Assembly (NCBI GenBank): GCA_034387635.1
Contig: JAOANU010000009.1
Span: forward strand, 186,001 to 250,000
Reading direction: 5' to 3'
Source: Rhodosporidiobolus odoratus
Taxonomy: Eukaryota > Basidiomycota > Microbotryomycetes > Sporidiobolales > Sporidiobolaceae
DNA length: 64,000 nt
In this document: positions 47,145 to 60,179 of the stretch, piece by piece
Position numbering within the stretch: position 1 is the first letter of the stretch
Layout of the letters: every line of letters begins with the position of its first letter
Notes under the pieces: generated by a model
What the model saw: only the letters and a program-made list of their open reading frames with translations
Database searches by the model: none
Told to the model about the DNA's origin: nothing
Program-made: the position numbers and the translations under genes

Positions 47145-47542
47145 AAAGCTCTTCTTCCTTTCTTTTTCGTTCCCTTATCCGTCGTAGTCGTCGTTACTGT
47201 ACTCGATTTCCTTCTTTTCCCTCTCATGACATCGTTCTCTTTGTGAACCGTGACTTGCTGTGCCTTGGTGTTACGGACGAATGACGAGTGGAAGTAGGCA
47301 AAGCAACATTCCAAGCGATTACCAGCGGTCAAGCTGAACGATGAAGTAAAGAAGGCAATCAAATGCGAAGACAATCCGGGAGGGAGGGTCACAGAGAAGA
47401 GTGTCTATTAGGTGCAAATCCGAAAGTGTCTGTAGCGAGCGGGAATGAAGACGGGAAGGTCTCAATCGGGATGATGGAGACGGTTGAGGTGCGGAGAAAG
47501 TCGACATCGAGGAGGACGAGGATAAAGAGGGGGAAGCACGAA

Positions 47543-50500
47543 TCAAGCCATTTGCTGCTGGTACCTTACCAGCAAGTCCTTCACCTTGTTCCCTCCATTC
47601 ACTTTCCCCCCACCCGCGCTGGATGGAGCGGACGAAGTCGATGCAGCATGAAGGTTCGGTGCCGATTCCGAGGATGACTTTTTACCCCCACTTCCGCTGG
47701 GAACCCTCAGAGCGGTGATCGCCCCTGGGCCCGACCCCGACCCCGACCCATTGGATGGATGGTACGAAGGAGAAGACATAGAAGAAGCTTTTCCAAGTGT
47801 GGTGTTTAGGAAAGGTTTTGCGGGTGAGGCTCGAGGGCGGATGGGGGAGGGGGAGTTACTGACTGAGGTGAGGGGAGAAGAGGAGAGGGAGGAGAGAGAT
47901 TTGGAGGCTTTCTGATGATGATATTGGGGTCGGGCAGTGGTGGGGGATGGGATACGAGGCAAGAGGGCGAGGGAAGGTAGAGGTGGAGAGGCGGTTCCTT
48001 CCCTCTGTGCGAGATCCGCAAGATGCCCAGATCAGTACGCGCCGCAACCGGCCGAGAAACCAGAGGATCAAGTAAAGCTTACCGCAGCCTCGACCTCTCT
48101 CCCGGCCCAAACCCCTATAACACTCTCCACCTTTCCCCCCTTTCCCCCTCTCGCACTCTTCAACCCATCCTCCCCAACGACCTTCCCAATACTCTCTTCA
48201 TCCCTCTTCAGCGCGGCAAGATACCCTTCTTTACCCTTGTCCACGGCTCCTACTCCTTGGCCTTTAGTAGGCGACCAAGGCGGTGGAGATCCGATTCGTG
48301 CAGCACGGAGCGCGGCACGGGTTTCGGCGGCTAGCAGTTGCGCAGCGGTTGGTTCGCCTGCACTGAGGGCAGTAGACGAGGCGGAGGTAGCCATTGACGG
48401 AGGTAGAGGAGCGGCGGAAGGAACTGAGAGGGAGTGAGTATGTCCTCGAGCTTTGCCGGCCCAGGAAGAGGACATGCATGAGAGGGAGGTGAGACCCGTC
48501 GAAGCACTTGAGGCTTTGGAGGAAGCGGTTGCGCTCAATAAGGGTGAGGAAAAACCGAAAGACGCAGAAGAAGAAGGGGGGGCCGGAGCCAGGCGACCGA
48601 ACTCGATCGTGCGCCGCTTCCTCGACGACGTCAATGTCGCCATCGGAGGCGAGTCGTTCAATGTCGATACGGAAGGGATAACCCCATTCTCCTTGAGCCA
48701 ACCCTGAACCCTTCCCTTCGCATCTTGTTTCAACCCTTTCAATTCATGAGGGTTGACGACTTTTCTCCCAGCTTCGTTCACTTTGACGGGAGAGACGGGA
48801 AGTGGAGAATCGGTCGACGCAGGAGAGCGATGAATGACGTCGATCTGGGTAAGGGACGGAGATGGACGAGACCAAGGTGAGGGAGAGGGCACTGTGGAAG
48901 ACGGGGCCCGGGAGGAAGCACTTTTGAGGACTTCCACTGCTGCTGAAGCCGGTGCAGCGGACAGGGTCGAAGAAGGGGCAAGGATTTCGGGAGAACGGCG
49001 TGTGGGAGAGGACGGGGGCGAAGCGAGTTTGACTGGCGAAGGGAGGGTGGGCGAGTGCGCGGGCGAGGGCGTGGAGACAGGGGCGGAGGCAGGAAGAGCA
49101 GGCAGGGTAGGGCGCTTCGAAGCAGTGCCGAGGATCGGCGAGGCGGAAGAGGAGGAGAAGACAGGCCGACCAGGTTGTGTCGGAGAGGCGGAAGTGGCAG
49201 GCGGACTGTCCTGCTCTTCCACCGTCCCGTTCTTCAATTCAATCTGCGGCTTTCTCGCCGCCTGCTCGATTCCCTCCCCGTCAGACGGCGGCGGAAAAGC
49301 CACATACCTCGCCGGCTTTGGACTTCCCTCCTCCTGCTTCTTCTCCACACGCTCCACCCTCACGCCATCCTCGAGCGAGACAGGGTCGCCAACAGGCCCT
49401 GCCTGCATAGCCGCCGAGATCTTCTTCCTCCAACTAGCCCCTTCCAACGCTCTCCTAACCACCTCCCCTGGATCCCTCTCTGCTTCTTCCATAGCCTTAC
49501 GAACTGCCTCCTCTTGTAAGCGGGACGCGCGCGAGATGCTCCTCGCTCTGAGCGCGGAGCTGCCACCGGCGGAAGGGGATGGGAGAGACAAGGAGGGCGA
49601 AGGTGAAGATGGGAAGGCGGGAGCGGGAGGGGGCGAAGAGGGGGTCTGGGATTTTGAGGGAGAAGGGGAACGGGAGAGGAGACGTTTCTCGAGGGCGGAA
49701 AGGCCGGCAGGGTCGCGTTTTGGAGGAGGGACGGTGCTGGCCGGCGAAGCGAGAGGAGGAGAGCGATACTGTACTGACGAGGACGAAGTCGGGGAGGGAA
49801 CGGGAGAAGCGCTAGAAGGCGACAAAGGGACAGCGAAAATCTGCCTCACAGACCTCCTTCCGCCAGCACCCGAGTCTGGCACAGACGGGAGAGCTTTCCT
49901 CCCTATCCCAGCTCCTCCTCCCGCTAAATGTCCACCTTCCACCCCAAGTTGCGGACTCGACAAAGGCGAATTAACCGCCGAAGCGATCTTTCTCTCCTCC
50001 TCCTCTTGCGCATCCTTCTCATCCACCCACCTCTCCAAGTCCTCCGCCACACTTCTCCTCCTCCCTTCTTTCTCCTTCTTCTTCCTGTTCTCGTCCTCCT
50101 CTTGTCGTCTTCTGTGTTGCTCCCCTTCCTCCCTCAAAGCTTCGACCACCCCATTGGGCATAGCGATAGATTTGGCCGTTCCCCCGGCCTGGGACTCTCC
50201 ATCTTCTCCGATCGTCTCCAGCCCTGCCGCAGTGGTAGGGACAGAGGGGTCGACGTAAACCACTGGAGCTGGTAAGGGAGAAAGCGTCGGGGAAGGGGAC
50301 GAGCGAATCCCGCTTCCCGAGCTAGGACTCTGAGGCGGGGGCTGACGACCCGGTGCGCCGTTGTTGAAAGATCGAAAAGAGGGAACGGGGGAAGGACAAG
50401 GTCGAGGTGGCGAGTTTGGTCCTCCTCCTTCCTCTCTCTCCCGACTTCGGCTTCTGCTCCGACTTCGACTGCGACTTCTACTCCTAGCCCTTTCAGTTGC

Positions 50501-53204
50501 CGAGTAATGCTGCACTGGCGCCCGAACCCTCCGATCAATTTCTTCCTGCTCCTCCCTCGACAAATGCGGTAGCAATTCCGACATAGGTCTTGGCACCGGT
50601 ACCGGCTGAGAGGGAGTCGGCGTGATCGGTACTGCGATGCCTACTTGACTTGCGGTTGCGGCGGGTATGGCGAATCCTGGCGCATGGGGCGGCTGAGCGG
50701 CTTGAAGGGAGTTCAGGAAAGATGAAGGGGTTAGGTCTGGAGCGGAGGGGTTGAAATGAAGATACCCTGGTGAGGTGGGGTGAGAGTGATAGACTTGACT
50801 GAGGGAGGGCGGCGCAGGGTGAGACGGAGGGGCAGAGTAAGGGACGGGTGAAATCGAAGAAGGTGGAGGAGGGGGAGCGGCATAGTATTGCTTCTGCTGC
50901 TGCTGATGCTGTTGGTATTGCTGAGGGGGCTGATACTGCTGATACTGCTGCTGTCCGACCGACGAAGGAGGAGGAGGCGGAGCCATCGTGATGTTGCTCC
51001 CCGCATACCCATACGAAGACATAGGCGGCGGCTGAGGTGGCGTCCAAGCTGCCGCTGCACCAGGCGTCGCCGGCGTTCCAGGCAGCGGTAGTCCACCACT
51101 ACCCGACTCTGCGACCGCAGCAGCGAAACCTGCCTCCACGCCCAGAGGATAATTGGGGTTCGAAGCCGGGTAAGGATAGTATGCATTGCCCATTGGCGAA
51201 GGCTGATTCTGAAACCCGACTCCGACAGCTGAAGGCGATCTTGGCATGTGGAACCCCACTTCGCTGGTTCCGGGCGAGACGGGGCGATTGTAGGGGAGTG
51301 CGCCGCCAGGTGGAATAGCGAGTGGAGCGGAAGCGGAAGAAGGAGGAGGCGGGTGATATCCTCCACTAGGGTGTTCCCCAGGTGAGGCTAGGCGACGTTG
51401 CTCGTCGAGGATGAAACGGTGGGCGGAGTTGGGCAGCGAGAGAGGATGGGCAATCCAAAGGGGGAGATCGAGAGAGAGGTTTTTGCTGTTCGGGGCGCAG
51501 GACAGGGTGAGTGAGCGTGATTCATCCCGAAGCAAGGTAGACAGTCTCGAAGACGGAGAAGGGAGAGACAGAGAAGGTAGCGAAGAGAGAAGACTTACGC
51601 CAAAAACCCACACTCAACCTCGACCCTAGCCACACAATCGATCTCAAACAACTTACCCCTTCTAACCGTCCAGCTCTCGCTGTCCGGGGGAACTTGGACC
51701 TCGAGCACTAAATCTCGTTCAGAACGGGAGGCGATGTCGTAAGAAGGGCCGTGGAAGCGGGTAGTGAAGACTTCGGAGGTGAGAATCGGAGCGTCCGAGT
51801 GAGAAGCGGAAGGGGCGCCGGGTGAGGGTACGAGGCGGAGGCGTCGAAGGAGGGTGAGCTTGAGGCCGGTTACCTGCTTGTGCGAGAGTCAGTGGATGGA
51901 TGCGCCGGTGAGGCATTAGCGTGGACGTAGCGAAGTTGGGAGACCAGGAAAAGGAGAATGAGTGACAGAGAGTATGCAAATAGGTGTCGACAGAATGGGA
52001 ATGAAGGCAGAGAAGAAGTCAACGCACATGCCTCTTACTCGCATTCCTAACCTTAACCTCCACCCTAACCGCGCCCTTCCCCTCAATACCCTCTCCAGGA
52101 TCTCTCCTCCAGAACAACCTAGGTGGTCTCTCCACCCACTCTCCTTTTCCAATCCCCGCCTGTACCTCAACCTTGCCCTCTCCTCCTCCCATCGCCAATT
52201 TTTCCTGCGCCTTCCTCATCCCCCCGCCTCCCTCCTTCGCCCATGGACCTTCCCTCCAATCGCCCCATCGCTCGACCACTTGAATAGCACACCTTTCACT
52301 CTTGATATCCACGTTTCCCTCGATCAAGGAGGAACAGAACGCTCTCAGTTCGTACCGAGTCGTAGCGTTTCCTCCCAGGGTACAGGAAGAGGGTAAGTCG
52401 GCGGGAAGGCTGAAGGCAAAGTTAAAGCGGGTTCGACCGGGGAGGGCCGGGTAGAAGGAGTTTTGGAGAGGGGCGGATTTGGGGACGACGGCGGAAGAGG
52501 GAGGGCGGCCGTTGCCTTGAAAATCGAGGCGCTGGGCGAGGAGGCGACGGGTCGAGGTGTTGGTTCGAGAGCGCAACTCTGCGTATGACAGCGAGAGAGG
52601 AGAAGGGTCAGCGAATGAGACGGCGAAGATATGCTGTTCCGGCCTTGAAATCGGTCTCGGAGGCGACAAGCAAACAGTGAGTGCAGTGCGTCGAGGACTG
52701 CAGGTGGCCGTACAGCCCATGTCGCACCTGAAAAGGTAATCTTTACGTCTCCCGCATCCCATTTAGCGCGCAGGCTCCCCTCCGGTGTCATGTTGAACGA
52801 CTTCTCCCCGGCACTCTGCACGGCATGCCCCCCCTCGTATGCAATCCATTGCTGCCGGTATGACCTGACCCAGTAGATCTGACTGTCCGCGTCACCTCTC
52901 CAAGCCCTTTGAGCTCCTGTCCACCTCTCATTAGGAGTGATAATCTTGACCCACCTTGTAACCCATCCAACTCGATCCCAATCTCTCCAATGGCTACTTG
53001 AGCCCCCTTACCCACCTTAACATCCAACTCCAAAGTTCCTCTAACCGTTTGACCTGCTACATAAGCATTTCGATCGGGTGCGAGGCGTAACTTGATTCGG
53101 TTCGATGAAGTCGAGGTGGATGAGTTGAGTTGAGCTGAAGGCGCCGGCGGGAGCTGGCTAGACGGGCGGTAAGTCGCTGAAGAGACGGCGGGAGGGAGAA
53201 TCAT
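47543..53204 (-). CDS. Arrestin-domain protein with a very long disordered tail
   Basis: Alpha-arrestins recruit Rsp5/Nedd4 ligases to plasma-membrane transporters. The start is MILPPAVSSATYRPSSQ (53204). N-arrestin features: NRIKLRLAPDRNAYVAGQTV, GEIGIELDGLQ, RFNFAFSLPADLPSS and TTRYELRAFCSS. C-arrestin features: KVEVQAGIGKGEWVERPPRLFW, VEVKVRNASKRHV and WTVRRGKLFEIDCVARVEVECG. After LPLWIAHPLSLPN (about 51450) roughly 1,150 residues are low-complexity, rich in Pro/Ser/Gln (poly-Q/Y near 50880-50950, Arg-Ser repeats near 50450). It ends KVKDLLVRYQQQMA. About eight exons, roughly 1,700 aa; the final intron is 48069-48011 approximately. The splice near 52730-52640 is approximate. PPxY motifs were not confirmed. 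Confidence 0.78.
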
Positions 53205-53380
53205 TTCAGAGTATGGACAGAGACAAGCATGAAAAAGTGAAGTGCAAGAAGAGGAAGAGAAAAACAGGAGAGCCGGACCTTCGCAATCATCTCGATCACC
53301 CAAGATACTTACAAAGTGATAATACGCTCGCAATACAGTCACTCGGCTGCACTCTGAGATGCGTGTCGACCTCGATGGTC

Positions 53381-55225
53381 TTATAGCTTGCCCTCCCTTT
53401 TCCTCCCCACCTCCCCTACCCGCACATCCTCCCATCCCCATCCCCACTCCTCGTCCATTCCTTCTCGATGTACACCTACGGGCCAAAAGCCTTGTCAGTG
53501 CTTGTCGGAACATCTTAGATCGAGGCATGGGACATGTGGAGAAGGAAAAAAAAAAGGCTGGCGAACCTTCGACAACCAACCCCGACATCCCCTTCCTAAG
53601 CGGTTGTACATACACCCTATTCCACTTCCTCCCCACCCCCTCTACCCTCCTCTCTGTCACCTCCTCCCGTGCCTCATATTCCTCATCCCCCGGCAAGACC
53701 ATCCCATACCTCTCCCTCCCCGTCTGATCTCTGATCTTTTGTAGGCGAGGGAGAAAGAGGGGAACGTGACGTGACCTCGGGACGAGAGCGGACGAGGACA
53801 AACAAGAAGAAGAAGAAGATGATGATGATGTCGGAGAGGGAAAAGCACAGGGACGAGGAGATGGTAGTAACGTTCGGAAAGAGCGATGCAAAGCCAAGTC
53901 TGCGAGCAAAGAGTATTGAGGTGGGTGTAGGAGCATTCCTTCCTCTTGCCCTCCCTCCACTTCGTTGGATCCGGCCGATACGGGGGCAGAGGCTGAACTT
54001 GAGAGCGAGCGAGTGTGAGCCTCCGCGCGCTTCAGAGCCTCGAGCGGAGTGACCCATTCTGCCCGGGTCATTTCTTCTCCATCTGGGCGGAGGAGAGGAA
54101 GGCCATCCAGATCAAGCTCGGAGGCGAGCCTGAACGAGATGCCGGCGGGGGTATCAGAGGATGTAGCAGACGAAGATGGTGGCAAGAAAGAGAGGAAGAA
54201 TGTCGTATCAAAGCGTTTAGGTAGGGCTTCAGGGGTTCTACCCGTTCGTCGCCATACCGACAAGAATCGAGTCAGAACCACAAGTGGGCTGAGAAGCGCG
54301 ATGGGCTGAGGAAGGAAGGGCAAGAAGAATGAGAAATCAGTACGCACATCCACCTCCCCCACTCCCTTAACCCGCCCCACAACCTCCCCTCCCCTCCCCC
54401 GCCCTGTCCACCTCCCCTCACCAGCTGCTCAAACACCCTCGCGTCCACCCTGACCTTATTCCTCCCTTTCTCCCAGGTTTCCCTCCCCGTCCCTCGTTCC
54501 GTCGTTTCCTGACTGCTTGGCTTTGGTGAAAGGAGCAACAGACCGGCTTCTTCGAACGTTTCTCGGAGGGCACAGACTTTAAGAGCCTGTAGTATACTAG
54601 GAGAGGCATGGCTCGAAGGGCTGGAAGAGGTGGAGGCGGACGAGGAAGGTGGAAAGGAAGGGAGGAGGGCGAGCGACGAGGGGGAGGGATCGGAGGAGTC
54701 GAGGTTACCGCCTATGATCCTCGAAGCAAAGCTAGTCAGTCACGGTAAGGTGAAATACGTCAAGGTATGCGACAGGGAGAAAGAGATGGCGAGAATAGGA
54801 AAAAGCGAACCGGGGAAAACCCAAGCTCCGTCATAGCTTCCTCCTCTCCCCCTTCGCTTGATCATGAGCACCTTATAATCGAATCCATCCTTCGATATAC
54901 GGTCTTTCCGAAGGGGTGTTAGGAGGATGAGACTGTTGTCGAACGGGCGCCGCACAGGCAACGAGGTCAGCGAGATAGGGAAGTCGTGGTCGAGTGGATA
55001 GGGTATAGTCAGGGGACCCAGGACAGACCTAGCTGACATCCTCAGCTCCTCCTTCTGTCCTCGCTTTGCCCCCCCGCTACCCACTCCCGGCGAACCTACG
55101 TTCCCCACTTCGTCCACTCCGACTCGCGAGCCACTATGTACTGTGGCTGACGCCACGCCGCGCATGGTGAGGCAGTTCTGGAGTATACGGAACGCCGGCG
55201 GCCCAAGCGAAGTTGCAAAGAGCAT
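53381..55225 (-). CDS. NUDT19-like Nudix hydrolase
   Basis: NUDT19-type enzymes hydrolyse CoA and acyl-CoA diphosphate bonds in mitochondria or peroxisomes. From ATG 55225 (MLFATSLGPPAFRILQNCLT, presequence-like; further in-frame ATGs at 55324 and about 55165) the protein reads SLILLTPLRK, YKVLMIKRRGRGGSYDGAWVFPG, then after an intron GNLDSSD, a Ser-rich insert and ALRETFEEAGLLLL. Together these make a Nudix box (G...REUxEExGU) with an inserted loop, typical of NUDT19. KRFDTTFFLSFLPPSSS and EMTRAEWVTPLEALKRAEA complete the fold. The tail ends VGRKREGKL at 53381. Splices used: WVFPG|GNLD with acceptor CATAG, and a GTACTG donor near 54340 (less certain). Confidence 0.83.
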
Positions 55226-55446
55226 GAAGGAGGAAGAGGGGAAGAAAGAGGATCCGATCGTCTCGAACAGTGGGTAACAGGGATGGCACAGCATCGCGCA
55301 GTCACAAGAGATCCACAGCGACATACCAAGTACCTCTACAACGGCGGTACAATCAAGACAACCTCGCGCGACGCAAGTCGACGATCTCCACCTTTGACTT
55401 TTCTCGCAGAAAGCGATTCCGACGTTTCAAGCAACTCCGAAAGCTC

Positions 55447-58056
55447 CTATCCCTTCAAGCCCACCCTACCCAACATCCTCCTCCTATAAACCCTCTCACT
55501 CTCCGTCTCTTCCACCCACCTACTAGCCACCGCCCCAACGAGCGCCGCGACGCCTCCAACCCTAAACATCCAAACCACCTGATTCGTAGCCTGATTGGTC
55601 TCCTGTTTCTGCGTACTCGCGTGTTCCGTGAAGGCAGAGAAGATCTTGAGACAGAGGGCACTACCGCCTGCCATGAGCATTTGGGGGAGGACTATGGCGA
55701 GGTTGTGGATTCCTAGGATGGCTCCGCCTGCTTCTTGAGTCTTCGGGTTGGAAGGGGGTGGAGAGGAGTGAGGGAAAGTTGAGGAGGGTGGGCGGGCTGG
55801 GTTGGGATCGAGAGAGTGGTACGACGGTGCAGAAGACGCTGAAGGACGGTGATGGGCTGAGGCTGCGCCGACGACGTTGGACCGGTGTAAGAGGGCGGTG
55901 GAGAAGAGGGAATGAGGGAACACGGGTGGGACGGTTTCGCCACCTAGAGAGACGGGACCGGGGTCAAGGTCCTCCTCTTCTTGCTTCTCCTTCTCCTTCA
56001 CCGTCGGCTTCTTGTGCTTATTCGTATCCTCCTTCGTCTTCTTCTTCTCGTCCTTCTTTCCGCTTCCCGAACGCAGTTCATGGCGAGGTAGAGACTGTCG
56101 TTCGAGATCAACGTCGGAGTCGAGCTCGGAGGAGGAAGAGACGAAAGGAGAAAGAGGTCGACTGTAACCCTTCTCCGGCGCCGGCCATTCCGGGTCGGAA
56201 AAATCCTGTTCAGGCGGTAAAGCCGGATCTTCAAGTTCACGGATAGACTCCATGACCAACGCATAAGGGACTGCACCGAATCAGCGAGTCAGCCCAAAGC
56301 TTCGTGAGGGAGGGGAAATATGCGAGGAAGTGAAGAAAACGCACCCCAACCCTCGACGGCCCAAACCACTCCCATCGAAGCAATCAACCAGGTCGCCCCC
56401 GCCCTAGTCTTGACCCAAAAAGTGCCCGCCATAATCCCCGCGTGAGCGAGCAATCCAAACGTCCAAAAGTTCCTCAGCGTGAGTCCCGCCAACGCCTTCG
56501 CAATCAGCTTTCTGAAGTGGGTTGGGTGTCTCGAGCTTAGGTAGGAGACTATGAAAGGGCGATTGCCGAGCAGAGCGAGCCAGGGGAGAATGGAGGCGAA
56601 GAAAAGGGCTATGAGGGCGTAGTAGAGAAGCGCGAGGGAACCGGCTCGGGAGGCGGTGTCGCCGTCTGGGTTGCCACCTTCGGAGGAAGCCATAACATCG
56701 GATACATAGGTCGAACTGGTGGGAGAGTAGGAGTCGTCAGCCTGGACGGGACAATTGAAGAAAAGAAGGAGAAAGGAAATGACCGACCTATAGAAGAGGA
56801 AGGGGAACAACCCCATCCAAGCAAAAAATTGGACATAGCAAACCCTCCTAGTCTGCGGCGGTAAAGCCTTGATATTGCCCCACAATTCCTTGCACATCCC
56901 CTTCAACCCTCCGTCCCCCCCTGGATCCTCAACACCCTTCGTCTCCTTCTGCGAGCAGCACGTCCATGTCACAGTCGCGACCAAGACGATTACTGAGATA
57001 TAGGCCAAGCGACGAAACTGTCCTGCTCCGACCCAGTTGAGAAAGGACCAGGTTGTTAGGTCGAGGTAACCAGCTAGGTAGCCGATGATGGAGGCTAGGT
57101 CGGAAATTCGGGCACCCCAGGCGTTGGCGGTATTTTGTTGCGTAGAAGGGGCAAGGTCCAAGACTAAATCCTGCGAACCAAAGAGAGAAAGGTAAGAATG
57201 GCTAATCTTTGCTCCAATGGAAAAAAAGCCATGCAGAAACGTCGGAAGAGTCGACAGTAGGAGATGAGTCGAAAGCCTAGAGAAATGGCGTACCCTCGTA
57301 CTAGCCTGCAGCGCATTCAGTCCGAACTGTACCGCCCAAATCCCACCAATACCCACCACTATCCCAAGCGTCTTCCCTGCTTCCTCATTCCCAGGCGCGA
57401 AGGCATCGCCAAACGAGTCGGCATAGACAAGATACATCAAAGCGATGGAGATGAAGACTGTTGCGCCGACAATCCAGGAGCGACGGCGGTATCGACCGGT
57501 GTTTGAGTCCGAGAGAGCACCTGCAAGAGGGGGCGACCGAGGGGTGCATAGACATGGGTAGATAGACGGGGGATAGCAAGCAGACGGGCAAAGGAAGGCG
57601 CTCAGTACGTATATGGAGGGGAGGGGAAGGCAGGAGACGCACCGACTATAGGTTGAACCGTCGCTCCCGCAACCGGACCTGCCAGCCAAACCAACGCAGT
57701 CGCTTGCGTCGACACACCAAGTTGCAGCAGGAAACCTGTGCCATACCTGTGTCGCGCCTCATCCGGTCATCAGCTGACCTCGTTCCGACGGAGGAAGATT
57801 CAGGAGGAAAAAAAGAAGAGAGCAGGACTCACGCTCCTTGTACGGACGAAACCAGCTGCGCTCCGCCCATGGCGACCGTTAATCCTAACAGCTGAAACGT
57901 TCCCATCTTCTTCTTCGAGTCCGACGTGTCCTGCTTCTTCCCGCAAGCGGCCTTCTTCATCCTCCTCGCCTTGTCCGTCGCCCCTCCGGCGCGTTCATCA
58001 GCGCAGGCGCTAGGCAGGAGAGACGAGGTACTGTCAACAGTCTTTGACTGGGGCAT
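55447..58056 (-). CDS. MFS sucrose/maltose-type proton symporter (SUT-like)
   Basis: Plasma-membrane or vacuolar sugar:H+ symporter of the GPH/SUT group (like S. pombe Sut1). The start is MPQSKTVDSTSS (58056), followed by a basic cytosolic N-terminus. TM1 begins FQLLGLTVAMGGAQLVSSVQGAYGT; next are STQATALVWLAGPVAGATVQPIVG and the family motif GALSDSNTGRYRRRSWIVGA. The helices that follow include FGLNALQAS, NTANAWGARISDLASIIGYLAGYLDL, VQFFAWMGLFPFLFY, GSLALLYYALIALFFASILPW and GLLAHAGIMAGTFWV. A charged loop rich in Lys/Glu (about 56000) precedes GAILGIHNLAIVLPQMLM and VVWMFRVGGVAALVGAVA. Roughly 750 aa, seven or eight exons. Extra-long loops suggest regulation; the sugar is not predictable. 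Confidence 0.9.
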
Positions 58057-58536
58057 TCGCGGACAAGAGATACATAGTGTGGATGTGAAGAGCAGAGGAG
58101 AAGCCAGGAGGAGGTTTGAAATACAGGAGGTCCGAGGAGGTGCCGGATCCGGATTGGTCGGCGGTGCTCCGGTGTCGGTGTCGTCGAAAGCTCGGTATGA
58201 ATGAAGCCAACGGGAACGTTGGCAAAAGCGAAAGGCATACTCTAATGGAGAAGAAGAGGAAAGCGCGGGCGCAAGGGGGAAATCGCGTTTGAGAAGGCCG
58301 TCTGAGACTCGAGCGGTAGTTATCGCCTGCTTTGCGAGGACGATAGGGTGGAGCCTGAAGAGACCGAAATGGAGTGGGCTCCGTACAGCGGAGAGGCATG
58401 GAAGCACAAAGTGAGCAAGGACTCGGGCACCGGTTGCATTCCAGCTTACCGGCTCGCCTTTCGCGTCCCCGTCTCCGTCCCTCCATTTTCCCCTCTGACA
58501 TACTTTCTCTGCCTACCACCTCGTCCTCTCTTACCT
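58057..58536. other. Intergenic between MFS and YIF1
   Basis: 480 bp: promoter/5' UTR of the MFS gene and 3' UTR of YIF1. No other feature seen. Confidence 0.5.
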
Positions 58537-60179
58537 TCAGACTCTGACCAAGATCCCCATACTCCCCGCCTGACACGCCGCAATAACGAACAAGAACTGG
58601 ATCCTCCGCTGTCTCTGTCCATGCGTTGGGGTGGCCGTGGTAGTGGTTGTGGATGATGCGGATTGATGCGATACGTGGTCGAGCGGTGAGGCAGAAGGGT
58701 CGGGGAGGATGAGGTGTCGCAGGGAGCGGAGCTACAAAATCGAAAAGGGGTAGGCGAGAGATAAGAGCAGAGTTGGCGGGAAAGGCCAAGGTCACATGAG
58801 CGTGTGATCGAACGAGACTCGAGAAGGAAGACGTGAGGGAGTATGAACAAAGATTCACCTGGAAGAAGAAGTTGGCGAGGACGGTGTAGAGGAACACGAG
58901 CCAGAAGGACCATCCGGTGAAGCCGACGAGACCGGCAAGGAGTGAAACGATGACGCTGTGGTACGAAGCAGAGCATGCAAGGTCAGAGTCGTACGCCTCC
59001 CAGTTCAGACTACCCCGGCTTCCGGGACCAAGTCCAGATAGCGAGAGCGACGAAGCGAGCGTGCGACTCACCCCACAAACTTATATCCCTCGTACGCCAG
59101 CAGATCCACCATCGTCCCCTCGTCTCCGATGCCTAGGAGGTAGCATCCAAGCTTGATGCAGACGAATTCGAGAACGAGTAACCCGAAGGCTTTTGAGGCG
59201 GTTTGGCCGAGGATACGAGGATCGAAGGTACCAGAGGTGCCGGCAATGACGGCGGCGAGGAGGACGTAGGTAACTAGAGCCATGACTGCGGAAGTGGTGG
59301 GCAGCAAGAATTCAGGTTATGAGTGCCGAACACAGGAAAAGAGCAGGAGTAAAGATGCGCACCAGGAATATACAGATCTGGGCAGTTGACATCGTCTCTC
59401 GGCGGCTTCCACCCCTCCGCGACGCCAGTGCTCTCGTTCCTGACCACGCTCCGACTCCAAGGCTTGTGCCTCCAAGGCCAAATCACCAACCTCAGCTTCC
59501 TGACCACATAGCTATTGCTGACGTTGAAGCTATGCTTGAGATGCGCCAGCGGTAGCAACCTGACGACGTTCTTGTCGAGGTAAGCCTGACCGGCCGTAAA
59601 AGCCTGCTGAGAGAGGTGCATGCCCATTTGCGCCGTCGCGTCGTTCATGAGGTTTCCACCTTGACCCGGAACGCCGCCGAAGCCGGGTGGCCAAAAGTTT
59701 GGCATCCCCGCTCCACCACCATGAGCTCCCGGTTGACCCTGCCGAGCCTGGCCATGGCTTTGAGCCGAACCGGCGAGAGGAGCCGTATCAGCCCCACCGC
59801 CCATCCAGCTCACCCCTCCCTGCGGCGCGCCGTAGCCTCCTTGTTGACCGCCATATCCCTGTGACGACGACGCAGGGGAACCCCATTGCCCAGCCGGAAC
59901 AAAGGCATCTGGCGTTGCCGGTCCTCCTCCCACTCCTCGACCACCGCCATACGCATGTGCGGCCGCAGCGTGCACATTGTTCATGCCTTGCGGCAAATGC
60001 GGCTGTACGGGCGGAGAGGCGAATCGCTGGTATTCCTGTTGTTGATGTTGTGCACCAGCGTGGAGCCGTTGGAAGGCTTCGGGAGGAGGGGAGGTTGCTG
60101 GAGGTCGTTGAGGGGGGTGTTGCGGGCGAGGGTGTTGCAGAGGTGGAGGAGAGCGCGGGTTTCTTGGTCCTCCATACAT
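58537..60179 (-). CDS. YIF1: Golgi/ER vesicle protein YIF1
   Basis: Multi-pass partner of YIP1 and Ypt GTPases in ER-Golgi transport. Start MYGGPRNPRSPPP (60179). The first 190 residues are Pro/Gln/Gly-rich and disordered. The conserved block follows: QAYLDKNVVRLLPLAHLKHSF, NVSNSYVVRKLRLVIWPWRHKPWSR, EGWKPPRDDVNCPDLYIP, then VMALVTYVLLAAVIAG, KAFGLLVLEFVCIKLGCYLLG, VIVSLLAGLVGFTGWSFWLVF and, in the last exon, LRSLRHLILP with a Ser/Thr insert and RQRRIQFLFVIAACQ. Four exons with junctions YIP|V, FVG|V and FFFQ|LRSL; about 445 aa. The Thr/Ser insert in the last exon is longer than in yeast. Confidence 0.95.

Noticed and set aside
48834..50258. 474-codon plus-strand ORF
   Set aside because: It is the complement of the Ser/Pro-rich arrestin tail; low-complexity GC-rich coding DNA commonly leaves the opposite strand open.
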